The notes below the pieces were generated by a model. The model saw only the letters and a list, made by a program, of their open reading frames with translations. It was not told the origin of the DNA and did not search any database. Positions 37,319 to 48,523 of a stretch of DNA of 64,000 nucleotides are shown here, piece by piece. The stretch spans positions 750,363-814,362 of the forward strand of contig LNKV01000003.1 in NCBI GenBank assembly GCA_001465935.1, in the 5' to 3' direction. This stretch comes from Clarireedia homoeocarpa. Lineage: Eukaryota; Ascomycota; Leotiomycetes; Helotiales; Rutstroemiaceae. The position numbers and the translations under genes were made by a program. Every line of letters begins with the position of its first letter. Within the stretch, counting starts at the first letter, position 1.

Positions 37319-37963
37319 TCAGTATGCCTGTCCAATATTCGCCGCCCGCAGTTCATCAGTCTGACCATAAATCAATTGCTCGCTCGCCCAAGCTCTGTCC
37401 TCGGGGTTCATTCTCTCCAACATGGCTCGGATTCTCGCCTCCGCTTCCTCTTCCATACGTGCTTGTGACATTTTCTCTGTTTCTTGGCGCGATAAAGGTA
37501 TGCTCCTCCACTGGCCCGGAAACCCTGGCATATCCTCCACCACTCGCATTTCCAATTTATCCCCACACGGCCCCGACTCAAATTCGCCACCATTGTAGAC
37601 CGAATGAGGCCATACCGTTGGTTTTTTCCGTGGTCGATGGAGCCAGCTAAACCGCAGCCGCGATGTACCCGACCTCAATGTTGAACCATCATCTCGCGTG
37701 GGATAGAGAAAGCGTTCAGGGACCGGAACCTTCAAGCAAAGGATGAGGAGGAAGGCGACGAAGACGCTCACAGAAGCGACAATTATGGGTACAACGACAG
37801 CCGAATTGATGTTATTGGCGCCCGAGAGCACCGGCTTCGCCGTGGTGGTCGGAGCCGGTTCGTTAGGATTCGAAACGGAGAGAACGTCCGCAAGCGAAAC
37901 AGAGAACAGCGAGGCTAGAACCAAAAACAAGTTCACCAAATTTCCGACTTCTAAACGTCGCAT
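37319..37963 (-). CDS. Single-pass type I membrane protein, unknown function
   Basis: No known catalytic domain. I start at ATG 37963 (214 residues) because it begins a signal peptide (residues 1-25, ending SVSLA). The frame stays open upstream to 38320, but that part looks non-coding. After the signal comes a short Pro/Thr-rich ectodomain with PAPTTTAKP. A transmembrane helix at about residues 55-77 follows (AVVVPIIVASVSVFVAFLLIL). The ~135-residue cytosolic tail is basic near the membrane and acidic/Arg-rich at the end, with a likely helical MEEEAEARIRAMLERM. The layout recalls fungal Mid2/Wsc-like sensors but with a very short ectodomain and no Cys-rich domain, so I do not assign it to them. 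Confidence 0.72.
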   Translation of the reverse strand: MRRLEVGNLVNLFLVLASLFSVSLADVLSVSNPNEPAPTTTAKPVLSGANNINSAVVVPIIVASVSVFVAFLLILCLKVPVPERFLYPTRDDGSTLRSGTSRLRFSWLHRPRKKPTVWPHSVYNGGEFESGPCGDKLEMRVVEDMPGFPGQWRSIPLSRQETEKMSQARMEEEAEARIRAMLERMNPEDRAWASEQLIYGQTDELRAANIGQAY

Positions 37964-40508
37964 TGTGAGACGGAAGATCTTTTGACCTGGTGATGAGGCT
38001 CGAGGTTGATCGACATTTGTACTGTGTACTGTACTCTGTCTTCTGTCTACAGTAGAAGACGCAAAGACAAGTGCAAAACGACCATAGATAGGTTTATGCA
38101 CATAAGCAACGAGACTCCGGTTGATTTGATCGCTCACCGCGTGAGCTGAGGCGAACACGGGATATTTATGGTTGATCAGAATCTTGGAACTAGGTAGCTT
38201 GTCTGTTCTCGCTCCCGTGCTTTCTCGGAAAGGAGGGCTAAATGCAATGGGATTCTGTATCTTGGTTTTGATTTGTCTGGGGAAAATGTCAACTCCACAC
38301 GGCAGAGAGTTTTCCAACAAGGAGAATTTATTTAGCTATTAGTCGTCCTTTACAAATAACCCACCCAGTGCCTTCTTGCAGATGTTCACACCCTAGTTCG
38401 TTTTTGGTTCTTTGCTACCCCCGCAATCTTCCTACTTTTGATCATACCACGACTTGGTATCGAAATTCTAGATGGCTTGTGCCACCGCGGTTAACAATTC
38501 CACTTACGTTTGGCTGTTGGATGTAGTTCGAATACAAAGGAGAACTAAGCGTGGATCAAGGATTCAGGGCTTGGGTTGTCTACTTTCCAGTGGAAATTGT
38601 GCCTTCCTGGTACTGTACATGAGGGCTGAGCAGATCTTGATGATTGTTGGCTCTGTCGGTGCAGTTATACACTCCCATCCTGGTGCCTGCTGCATTGCAT
38701 TTTGTTCTGCTGACATTCGAAGCCGCCGTTCACTTGTTGACTAAGCAGAGAATTGACGACCTTCCGTGCATCTTACCTTCTCGTCATGTCGTATTCTACT
38801 GCTCATGGTTCCAGCGTATTACACATATTCTATTAATACCTACCCTACCCTTTCCAACACCTCCCCAGATCGAAGATGCGATGCAGGGCCTCACTCACCG
38901 TTTCTTTCGGAGTCATCGTCACAATGATAAGTATCATTAGTCTCATTACGTTCTACCGCATAAGCATGATCATATGTACTCCATCCCGTCCATTTTCTGG
39001 CCATGGCTGAATCTTGTTTCTTCCGAAAAGGTTGAGCACACGACCAGCCACTCAACCCAGAGATGTGAGTGAATGTGACCCTCCTTTTGCTGGTCCATTT
39101 TGCTCTCAGTATACATATGGGTACCCGATAGTTCGGTCCAGCAGGAAGCACCACAGTCCAGGTCGTAGCAGAATCTAGGATCATCACTCACCTGACTTGT
39201 TACTCTACAATTCTCCCCACAATCCCAGGTGTCCTACATCTCCACCACTCAGCTCAGCAGCTGAAACAGAAAATCCCCCGCAAATCCTTTCGATTAGAAC
39301 TAATTCATCCCGCCCGTGTTCTCTGACTGTACCAACCTCGCCTAATTATTTCTTGCTACTCAATTACCACAATCCGTTCTTCAAACAAGGTCGTACCGTT
39401 TTTCTAACGTATCCCGGCTTGTTGTTATTAATGCCACAAATGGACAAGTTAATAAAATTCACCGTGTTGTATTCGGGAAGGAAATAATATCTTACAACTT
39501 ATGCAAAACACCCTTTCCCCTCTCGCATTTCCTTCTTCCCGGTGATACAGGGCCTTTTCCCATCAGTCCATTGGTGCGTAACCCCGCCATGTTGCAGCTG
39601 ACAAGCCACAGATCAGCGGAGGCGACGGGCGGTATCAGTTGAGCTCACTTATTGGGATCCCAATCGCCCTTACTTATGTTCATAATTATATCATTTCATA
39701 CTCGCCAAGCGATTTCCATGACGCTTTCAGTGAATACCGGCGACTCACTGCCATGAAGAAAACATCGGGCATTTATTAGCAACGATGGCTGCAACAACAT
39801 ACATTATGACACAGTGGATACGCAGCATACACGAGCGATATGCAACGACCTCGTGTTTCCAGGACAAGTTTTCGTGAAAATGGCTACGGGATGAAGGGGG
39901 CTTGAAACGTGGACTTTCTTATGCGCATATCTATAATGGTACCTTAATATTGCAAGGTTTGCAGCCCGGCTTCTTCCACACATGTAGAGCATAGGTTTTA
40001 TATCTTCTTGGTATCGTCTGGCGAGATTATGGTGTTTCGAATACGGGCAAAAAGCTTATCCAGTTTATCATACACACTGTCAGATATTCAGGAGATGTGC
40101 GATGGACGATGAGAAGGAACGAGATGAGTGAATGAGGGTTTGCCCTTTTAGAATTATACCGTTTCAGATCATCTTTTGCGTATTCCAGCAGCGACTTATT
40201 TTGCATCATGGTAGTACCTTAAGAGACACGCATAGGGCCTCTGTTCTGTTTGAACGACATAACACTTTGCTTCTAACATTGCATATTATATACGAATAGA
40301 ATTATTACTATATATCGGAAATGAACAGACCCATCGCGAATAACTTCCATTATCCCTCTTTTTCATCAAATCGTCACTTCTAAGCACTTCATAATATAGC
40401 CCTAGGGGAACCGGGCCAAACCTTGGTATCTCCAATTACTTTCTTCCTTTAGTAAGAAGAGCACCCATTCTCACACTTCGTGTAACCGGGGTACTTGTCA
40501 AAAACACT
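37964..40508. other. Intergenic, no gene supported
   Basis: This is the upstream region of the membrane protein and the downstream region of the peroxygenase relic. Frames at 38472-38940 (+) contain hydrophobic runs but no start, splice or domain evidence. Nothing else was recognised. Confidence 0.45.
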
Positions 40509-41817
40509 CTAATCAATGCTCTCCAACTGCGGGCATCCCAACCACAGCAGCCTCTGCACGACCGTATCCGCGAACGGCTGAATAGCATTCTTGTTCCCCA
40601 GGCTTGTCAGCGTGCCACCGGCCACATCAGGGATCGCCGCTTGCGCGATCTGGAAGACGAAGCACTCGAGATTATTGCCCTCGAGCAGCGTTCCCGCATT
40701 GAAGGATCCCCTTGATTAGAGATCCCAGATCTACAGGGGTGAAAGAATCGGGGGTTTCGGTGTTGCCGCCTATGTCGAGGAGCCGGGGGTACTGTTCGGC
40801 AAAATCGATGGCGTCCGTGAGGAAGCCTAGAATGGTGTGTTCGTCGCCGGTGGCGCGTTTGTATCAGTTGTCGGGGATGTGCTCGTGGCCTTTAGTGTAT
40901 TTGAAGTTGCCCTTTTCGCCGCTCACGGCGAAGAACGACATGAAGTCTTTCTTGGTGAGTGAATCTTTGGGGAATTCGGCGGATTTGTTGGACATCATGC
41001 GCACGGAGAAATTGCACCCACCCAGCAGGGGAGACAAGGATGCCGGCAAAAGGTGAGGAGAAGAAATAAGGGTTTGTGGTGATGGAGTTGTTGAGCCGAC
41101 TGATGCGGAAGTCGAGGAGAGCTTGGCATTGCTCGTCAGCACCTACGCCTTCGACTAGTGAGTCGCAGTATTACTCGAAGAGATCAAGATCGAGGTCGTA
41201 GGACTGACCAGCGAGGTAGAGATCGGGCCGGGTGGGGGAGATATCTGATTCGTATTTGTTATGGGAGCCCGAGAGACCTTGGGGTTGGCCAAGTCAGACC
41301 GAGAATATTGGAGAGAGGAAGAGCATTGTTGGAGGTTGGACCACCAATAGAGTAGGCTGTGTGGGGGTTAGTTACATTTTACAATAAGGAGGAGCAGAAT
41401 AAACCTAGTAAGTTGCCGTCAAATACAGCACCGTAGATTCCTAGGAATGTGCCAAGATCTAACGACATGCCAAAGGCAGCGTTGGTATCATCGATAAAAT
41501 CACCGATTTTTCCTACACCATTGTGGGGGATATAACCGTGATTGGCAGCAGCGTTTAGCCCAGGGCAAGGTCCTCTGACATCTCCCGCTTCAAAGTTAGG
41601 AGGCACGAAGGCATGTTCGCCAACGGTGCTCACGTACTGCGAGGAAGGATCGAATGATACTCGTTTTTGGATAGTCTTAGAATCTCAAGAAGGTGTGCTT
41701 CTCTTGCCAGCCTGAGATCGAGCAATTCTTTTAAGCATATTCAGTTGCAATACTTGAGTATGCGGCAACCTCTGTGGTAGCAAATGCTAGCACGGCTGCA
41801 ACTGCCGCGAGCTTCAT
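40509..41817 (-). pseudogene. Heme-thiolate (unspecific) peroxygenase / chloroperoxidase pseudogene
   Basis: Relic of a secreted peroxidase_2-family enzyme that oxygenates organic substrates with hydrogen peroxide. ATG 41817 begins a clean signal peptide (MKLAAVAAVLAFATTEVAA). The diagnostic heme-ligand segment is preserved: GDVRGPCPGLNAAANHGYIP, with the proximal Cys in PCP. FGMSLDLGTFLGIYGAVFDG, SIGGPTS, KSAEFP, HEHIPDN and GNNLECFVFQ follow in the right order. Breaks are multiple: TAA at 41171-41173, TGA at 40864-40866 where the family has Trp (IPDN then stop then YKR), and frameshifts near 41020, near 40710 and in the segment after SIGGPTS around 41260-41290. Stops and a frame break also occur shortly after the signal peptide. 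An intron beginning near 41385 is likely. No splice model restores a full enzyme. Confidence 0.85.
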
Positions 41818-44471
41818 AGTTATAAATTAGCTGTGATTATATGTGAATTATGTGAGGGGAGCATATGAATGAGAGAAAATGGCGAAGGAAAGATTGTTGG
41901 TGGAATGAAACTGGAAGTCAGGGAGTACTTTGAGAATTAAATACTCATCACTGCCTCCTGCTGCTTGGAGCGCGACTACATGAACCTTATGACGATGCTG
42001 AGAGAATTTTAAGCCATGATGGCGGAACGATCGATATCGCCATATCGACTACCATTGAGGTATCCTCATAGCCCTCCTCTACCGCGCCCCACTGCTATCA
42101 GCGCACCGTCTGGATAGCAATAGGCATCGCTTAGCAATTTCTAGAGATCGACAAACTAGTCGAGCTGTATGATGAAGTTGTGCTTATGCAGAAGGGTTGC
42201 AGTACAACATGCTTTAGGCGGCCTGGAGGAAAAGCCTAAAAGGTGACCGGAAATGCTAGGGCATTTTGAGAACAGTAGCATATGCCACTATCCTTTGGAA
42301 AGCAAACCTGTGATTAAGCATACCGAGAAGGAAAAACAAATTTGGCATATTGCCTCAACCAAAGTATTTCCACTCCGCATAGAAATGTTAATCGAAGATC
42401 AGTCCTTGGCAATAAGGTTAGATGCCGCGCTAACAACGATCTTTACATGGAATTCTTGACACCAGGGCAGATCCCATGTGAGAAAGTAATGGCCATTGAA
42501 GGAGGAATAACTGTGGATGTGAAATGAAGTCACTCTCATTGGCTTGGTAATTGATAAGGAGAAACATTACCATCACCAACCGAAACCTGCGGCTTCCACG
42601 ACAACTTGTTTCCCTGTGTCAAGGGAACAAAGCAATCCGATAATTACCTGTGGTGAAGCTTGTCCTTTCACCATGTCAATCCAATTTCTCAGCCTCATTG
42701 AACACAATGCGATGAAAGCTCAAACAACAGCATGATCCCTAGAACGGCCCGTAGCCACAGTTCGAACTCTCGCGAGCTTACCCAGACTCACCAAAGTCTG
42801 GCATCGATGAGCGGCTCTGTACTCTATGCGGCTGAGCCCTGCAGCTTCTGTCATTGTTGTTCAAACAAAGAAGATATTACAAGGGTAGCCGATGTCGATC
42901 AAAGAAGCAGCCTGCCCTTGGTGAATACGTATCGACGATGCAGGCGGAGAGTTGGCTGTGGGAAGTGAGAGAGAGCTTACATAATAATTTGGCTTACTAC
43001 TGTAGTTCTAACTACCCGCGGAACTACAACACAGGTGGGACAACGACGAAAAAGTAATAGTTTGTATCCAGCATCTCCATATTATGGAACGGCCAGTAAC
43101 TTGAATAGACTTTATCAAAGACGTATTACATCATGGCTTGAGCTGCTGGGTCTCTAGAGCTGGAATGTCCGGCATTTAGTTACCAAATAACTTACGTTAC
43201 GATCAAGGTGCGTGCTGCGACAATGCTTGTCATCTTGAACATTCTCCGCTTTCTCGAACCGCAACTCCACTTCTATGGTATGGGAATCTGTGTTTCCTCA
43301 ATATCCCACTTTTTGGTTCAGCTCAGATTCGGTATGCTATGCTGTTGCCGTACATTATCTGGGGCGAGCAACTATGCCGAGGAGGCAGATCAACAACTTA
43401 AAGCGGGTTTGCGGTCCGCCTAAGCCAAACCAAAATAACGCCAGAACCACCAGACAAGGCTCAGGAGACTAATACTCACTAGGAAATTGGACTGCCATCG
43501 GTAAAAGTGAGCAATGAGATAATGTTCTTGTTTACATCTAGTCAAGTGTCTCAGATTGGCGAATATGCGTAGTTTCGCTATCTTAGCTAAGCTCTGGATT
43601 GGGAAATCCTAAAGCTGTCTGGACTCAGGTATTATCTCCTACCAGTATTTGGTCTCCATCTATCAAACCTCGATTGACATATCAATCGCTTTTGTGGCTG
43701 GCGGAACGGTGGGGAATCTTCCAAATGCTAGCAGCATCGTTTTTGTCCGACAAGAGCACGGAGCTTTGGGACAAAGAAAGCCTGACAGCTCTCATGGTCA
43801 AGCTTCATGCTCCAGAGACGTCATTTCTCTAATAAAATATCAATCGTTCTCGAAAATTTCCCATGGCGTAGGGCCTAGGAAAACCTAACACAAGCACCAG
43901 GGCTCAATCAAGCAACCGATTCTCCCTTTTGCAGTGAAGGGAACGAGCTATACCGTCTCCAAACATGAGATTAGGACCCATTCGAAAATATACCACACGA
44001 ATTCTGCTATGCAGCTTTCCTCCTCAGCACTCTTTTACCTCTTAACGCAGTAAATTCAACCTCGTCAGGAGACTTTATGGAGGTGTAATTGATCATCTGC
44101 ACTAGCAATCACGCCTTCATCCTTTGCAGCCACCATGTATGCTTCCTTTTCCACGATCTTAGATGGATCTTTCTTCTAGTGTAGAACTTTATCCAAATAT
44201 GCGTCTTTCTGTTCTGTACCCATAAGTCTTTTTACGCCGTTCCTGATAGTTCATCGATATGCTTTTCGATAAATGTGGAGGATGATCTCATTCGACGTCG
44301 TCATGACTTCACTCCTGAACTGTAGCAATGGAGATATAAATTACTGTACATCCTTCCCCATGACTGACCCTCATCAACACGAACAACGCAGTTCTAGAAC
44401 AGCGTTTGAAGACTTATGACAACTTCTTAATTCGATAACTCTTTATAAAGATTACACCCCAAATCATCAAA
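41818..44471. other. Intergenic, no gene supported
   Basis: About 2.6 kb between the divergent peroxygenase relic and the Asn/Gly-rich gene. Short + strand frames at 42253-43057 and 43208-43888 have no domain or credible splice pattern. They could be remnants of an older gene. Confidence 0.45.
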
Positions 44472-46025
44472 ATGCACTCCAAGACTCTCCTCGCTGTTTT
44501 GGCCTTCGCTACAGCCGTCGCTGCTGCTCCTATCCCATCTGATTCCCTCGGGGGACTTGAGAACATCTTTGGCTCAGCTGTGGGCTCATTCGGCGGCAAT
44601 GGAAACGGCAACGTCGTGGGAAATGACAATGGAGGAAACGTAGACGGAGTAGGTTCCTAAACATTCTTCCCCTGCAATGATCTGATTCAGCTAATGATTG
44701 TCTAGGATGGAAATGTCTCAGGATCAAATGATGGCAACAGCAACATCTCTGACAGTGGAAATTCCGGATTGTCCATTGGCAAGCTTGAAGAGATCTCTGA
44801 TGTCTTTGGCAACGCCTTGGGGTCACTGAATGGCAACGCAAACGGAAACTCGTAAGTGTAGGATTTCAACCATACCTGATTTTTCAACTAAGCACCTGAA
44901 TAGCGCCGGTAAACAATGATGGAAAGAATGGCGATGGAAACGTGTCGCTATAGAAGCGACCGACATATGACCGATATGAGAGTGGATAGATACTCGGCAT
45001 CGGATGATTAAGGGAGGATTCAGAGCTGTAGTAGTAGGACTTAAATAAGGGCCTTATGCCCGTTAATAATGAATCAGCTACAAACCCTCAAGATTACCTG
45101 AACCCACCTTTTATTGAGTGAGTTACGGGTGAGGAGGGTGTAGCCACAGAACGGCAATGACTCCGGTAGCCAGGATGTGTATATATCCCTTTCCATTCTT
45201 CATGAAATCCAAACTAACTTTATATACAGTAACAAAAACATCTTCGGAAACCTGACCTCGATAGGACCAGACAACCCAGGTCTCAGCATTGACAGAAAGG
45301 TAAGAAAGTAACGTGATATATCCTCCACAACCCTCAGCAGCCAATCTCCAACCCTTTCATCCTACGTGAACGGCGTCTAAGTTGCAGCAATCGATCCTGT
45401 CGTCGACGATCTCTCCTCCTCAGAAGCCATAGCTGGAGCTGTCGGCAGCGCAACGAATAGTTTGGACGGCGACGGAAACGGCAACACAGCTGGTTCTAAC
45501 AATGGTGGAAATGGTGTCGGCAACGGGAATGGCTCTGGCTCTGGCTCCAACAACGGGTAAGTTCTCTAGACCCTATATCTTCTTTTTTTCGAACTCGCTG
45601 ACAATTCTTGAAAGTAACAATAATCAATTCGCCAACGACAACGAGATTCTATCAAATAACCAAGCCATCGACGTCGACCCATCTATCAACCTGGCTTGGA
45701 ATTTGTGTTGACAGAATGAGGATGTGACTGACGAGTGCTTATAAAATAGATACGTCGCGCGGCACATCCAGCGACGCTTAAGATGCTGTTCCTGGACAAA
45801 CTGCCACAGGTCTCGCAACGGTGAGCTTGCGCCTTCTCTAACTTGCAAGCATAATTTAATACTATAAAGGACGTTGAGAACGTTCCAGAACTTTGGACTA
45901 AAGTCCTTCCGGAGCTTGGAGAGGGTGCTGCGACGGGCAAGTCGGTTGTGAGGGAGAAGCGTCAGCTTGTTTTGACAGGATTGGGTGATGTTATCGCTCG
46001 GGAAGCTGGGCCTCTCATCTCTTAG
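44472..46025 (+). pseudogene. Asn/Gly-rich secreted protein gene, multi-exon, apparently damaged
   Basis: The start is firm: ATG 44472, signal peptide MHSKTLLAVLAFATAVAAAP, then GNGNGN/NGGN-type low complexity. Introns with good donors and branch sites separate blocks of the same style: exon 1 44472-44648, exon 2 44706-44851, a block near 45230-45300 (IFGNLTSIGPDNPG), one at 45382-45556 (DGDGNGN then GSGSGSNNG), one from 45615 (NNNQFANDNEILSNN), one ending 45820 (GQTATGLAT) and a last exon 45870-46025 ending AREAGPLIS. Three problems argue for decay: an extra A near 44911-44913 brings TGA at 44917, the 45300/45382 junction does not keep frame, and TAA at 45779-45781 interrupts the block before 45820. 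Alternatively two neighbouring paralogues were merged by me. Function unknown; the composition suggests a cell-wall or extracellular matrix protein. Confidence 0.6.
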
Positions 46026-46284
46026 ATGCTGGTTTTTTGAGTAATACGTAATTGGTGGAAAATCGAGAAGTAGAGTTGCATAATTTCTATATCATAATGT
46101 AATTTATTTTTGATTCAACCATATCACGAAGAAAACATGGGCTAATACTGAGACGAATCAGTTACACTTTAATCACCAAGTTTTTGGGTCCGTCGAACAT
46201 GATGACCTCCTGACATCAATACAACCACCGCATTGGACGAGACTACAACATCGCTTCACTTCCTATCCCCGCCGATCAAACTCC

Positions 46285-48003
46285 TTACGAAAATTCCAAA
46301 TTCCACAACACATTATAATGTGAAATCGGTCCACATCCCTCAGCCGAATCCGTTCCTAAATGCTTGTCAACCACCCTCCACTGATTTCCCAAAATCAGAT
46401 GCGCCTTCAAATCACTCCCTCTCAACGGCACTACCCTCGCAGCCACGACACCATCGCAATTCAAGAACGACATGCCCAACCCACCACTTGCCGCACACCC
46501 CGCAAACGCGCCTACAGCCGTTCCATCGGTAGGAACTCTGGTTGTGCCGATAGCGGTGCCAATCGAGTCACCTATGACTTGCTCGGTGGGTTCAGGGCCG
46601 GGACTATTGGGAACGATCTCGGCAACCGCTGTGCCAATCTTGAGCATTGCAATTTCTAACTTCTTGATGACGTCCGCCTGGTCGTTGGAGCCGTTATGTA
46701 TGACAAGGTAAGCTAGCGTAGCAATCTCCTCGTCCGCAATCCCACAATCGAAGAATTTGAGATCCGGGTACACAAATCCCGAAGTGTGATCACCTAGCGG
46801 AACTGTGGCGGACTTGACTCCCACAGAAGCGGACGTAATAAATGCTGTGATGTACAGCGTGTCTATGAATGTTGAGCGCATTTCGTGGATGTCGAATTGG
46901 TTTATGACGATATTGTAGTTCGTTGCTCTTCCACAGAACTTGCGAGTTCCGATGGAGGGGTGCCACCATATTGATCCATTGGAGAAATTGCTGTAGCGAG
47001 TATTGGAGCGACCTTGGCGCTCGTCTATTAATGGGTAGCCTAGACAGCTGAGTTCACCTCCTAGACACATCCATTTTTTGTATATGTCGCCAGAGATTCG
47101 CACTGGGCCTCGCTCTTGGATCCAGTAGATGGCGCCGCCATTGGAGAAGTTATTGAATCGATATAATCCGTCGATTGTAGATGCTTCATCTGATATAGGA
47201 TAGCCTAGAACCCCACGCTCGCCACCTTCCGAATACCACTTCTTGTAGATATCTCCATAAATTAGGAACGCTCCCCTGGTAGCTGTGCAATATATAGCAC
47301 CGCCATTAGAGAACTTGTTGAAACGAGTTACACCGCCCGGCGTCCAGCATTCATCTGATATGGGATAACCCATGATTCCTTGTAGACCGTCCACACTCAT
47401 CCACTTCTTATAGATCTCACCACATATCATGCTGACGCCCGTTGTAGCAGTCCAGAATAAAGCACCTCTAGTGAATTTGTTGAACCTACACTTGTGGTCT
47501 GGCGTCCACATTTCGTCCGTGAGCGGATAGCCCAATTTGCCCTCCTCGCCATGGTTGGCTATATATCTTTCGAGGATCTCCCCATGTACCTCGAATGCGG
47601 ATGTGGCTTGACCTAGAGCATCTGCTTGTGCGAATATTGTCGCGTCTGTAAAAGTTTGTGAATAACCAGTCTCCCCGATCTTGACCTCGCCCTTAGGGGG
47701 TCCAATCCATGGCAGAGATGCTGCTTTATGTGCTATGAGATCGGATGCTGTATCCTGATTGCGTAAAAGCTGTAGGAGTGTTGGACATGGGATATCTGAT
47801 TCATCCGAATACGATACAGTGGGCGATAACTGGAATACAGTCAGTGTAGTTCTCGGGTTGCTCGTCCTGCATATATACGAACTTGCTTCGAGAATGTGTG
47901 TCTAGGTGAGGTTCGAGCCGACATGATAATAGGTTGTGAGCATGAATTCGTCCCAGTCATGCAGAATATTGATATTATTTCGCCTGACAGACATCGAAGC
48001 CAT
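46285..48003 (-). CDS. LGFP-repeat protein with uncharacterised C-terminal domain (one in-frame stop)
   Basis: Four LGFP repeats (PF08310 type; cores LGYPLTDE, MGYPISDE, LGYPISDE, LGYPLIDE) lie in the middle, each with an FNKF/FSNGGAI and YKKW motif. The family is best known from actinobacterial cell-surface proteins and occurs patchily in fungi. The C-terminal ~220 residues are globular-looking but unknown to me. The frame is open from 47901 to TAA 46285 but has no ATG before the repeats. An ATG at 48003 (MASMSVRRNN) is in frame, but a TAG at 47902-47904 separates it from the body. That TAG is one transition from CAG. Either the gene is freshly inactivated, or an intron I could not fit in phase removes the stop. 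No signal peptide is visible. It is convergent with the Asn/Gly-rich gene, 260 bp apart. Confidence 0.72.
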
Positions 48004-48523
48004 CCACCGAGGCTAATAAAGAAGATAGTCTCAAGGAATTAAGTGACGCATGCTTCCGGAACGCGACTAGACCACAAAGAGCAGCGTATACAAAGACTTG
48101 GACTGCACCCTCCTGGGAGAAAGTTTTGCCTTTGTCTGCGTAATCATTTTGAGTTTCCCAGAAAAACCAACTTAACTAGTGATCAATCTTCACGCATCTC
48201 TTGAAATTCAATAAAGTCCCCCCACTGACTGGAATTCCGAGACTTTGGTTCACTTGAAGTAGTCCCCCCTTTCTCGAGTTTAAGAGAATTTCTTCTCACC
48301 TTCTATGCATACAAGTAGTAACAGAAACTGCCGCAGTTTAAATTGGATCTAAATCAAGTGATGAAGTACCTACCAAGGCATCAGTGCACACACAGTGAGA
48401 CAATATCATAGCAATGAACTGCGAGGTATATGTTTCTGAGAATAACACATGTGACACACCTAGGATTCATATCTCTCCCCATCTCTGCAGGCAAATATTT
48501 GGTATTCATTTGGTAAACACAAC
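48004..48523. other. Intergenic upstream of LGFP gene / downstream of ROK1
   Basis: 520 bp without coding signal. It should contain the LGFP-gene promoter and the ROK1 3' untranslated region, since both are read leftward. Confidence 0.5.

Noticed and set aside
37964..38320. Upstream extension of the single-pass membrane protein frame
   Set aside because: The signal peptide begins at ATG 37963. The extension is basic and non-conserved-looking, so it is more likely 5' leader.
38472..38940. Plus-strand frames with hydrophobic runs upstream of the membrane protein
   Set aside because: They overlap in different frames without splice or domain support; probably promoter DNA.
42754..42775. B-box-like gttcgaac as a tRNA gene
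   Set aside because: No matching A box, acceptor stem or cloverleaf could be folded around it.
47502..47544. TTG at 47535 as the start of the LGFP protein
   Set aside because: It lies inside the first LGFP repeat core (LGYPLTDE); the frame continues upstream through sequence that completes the repeat.
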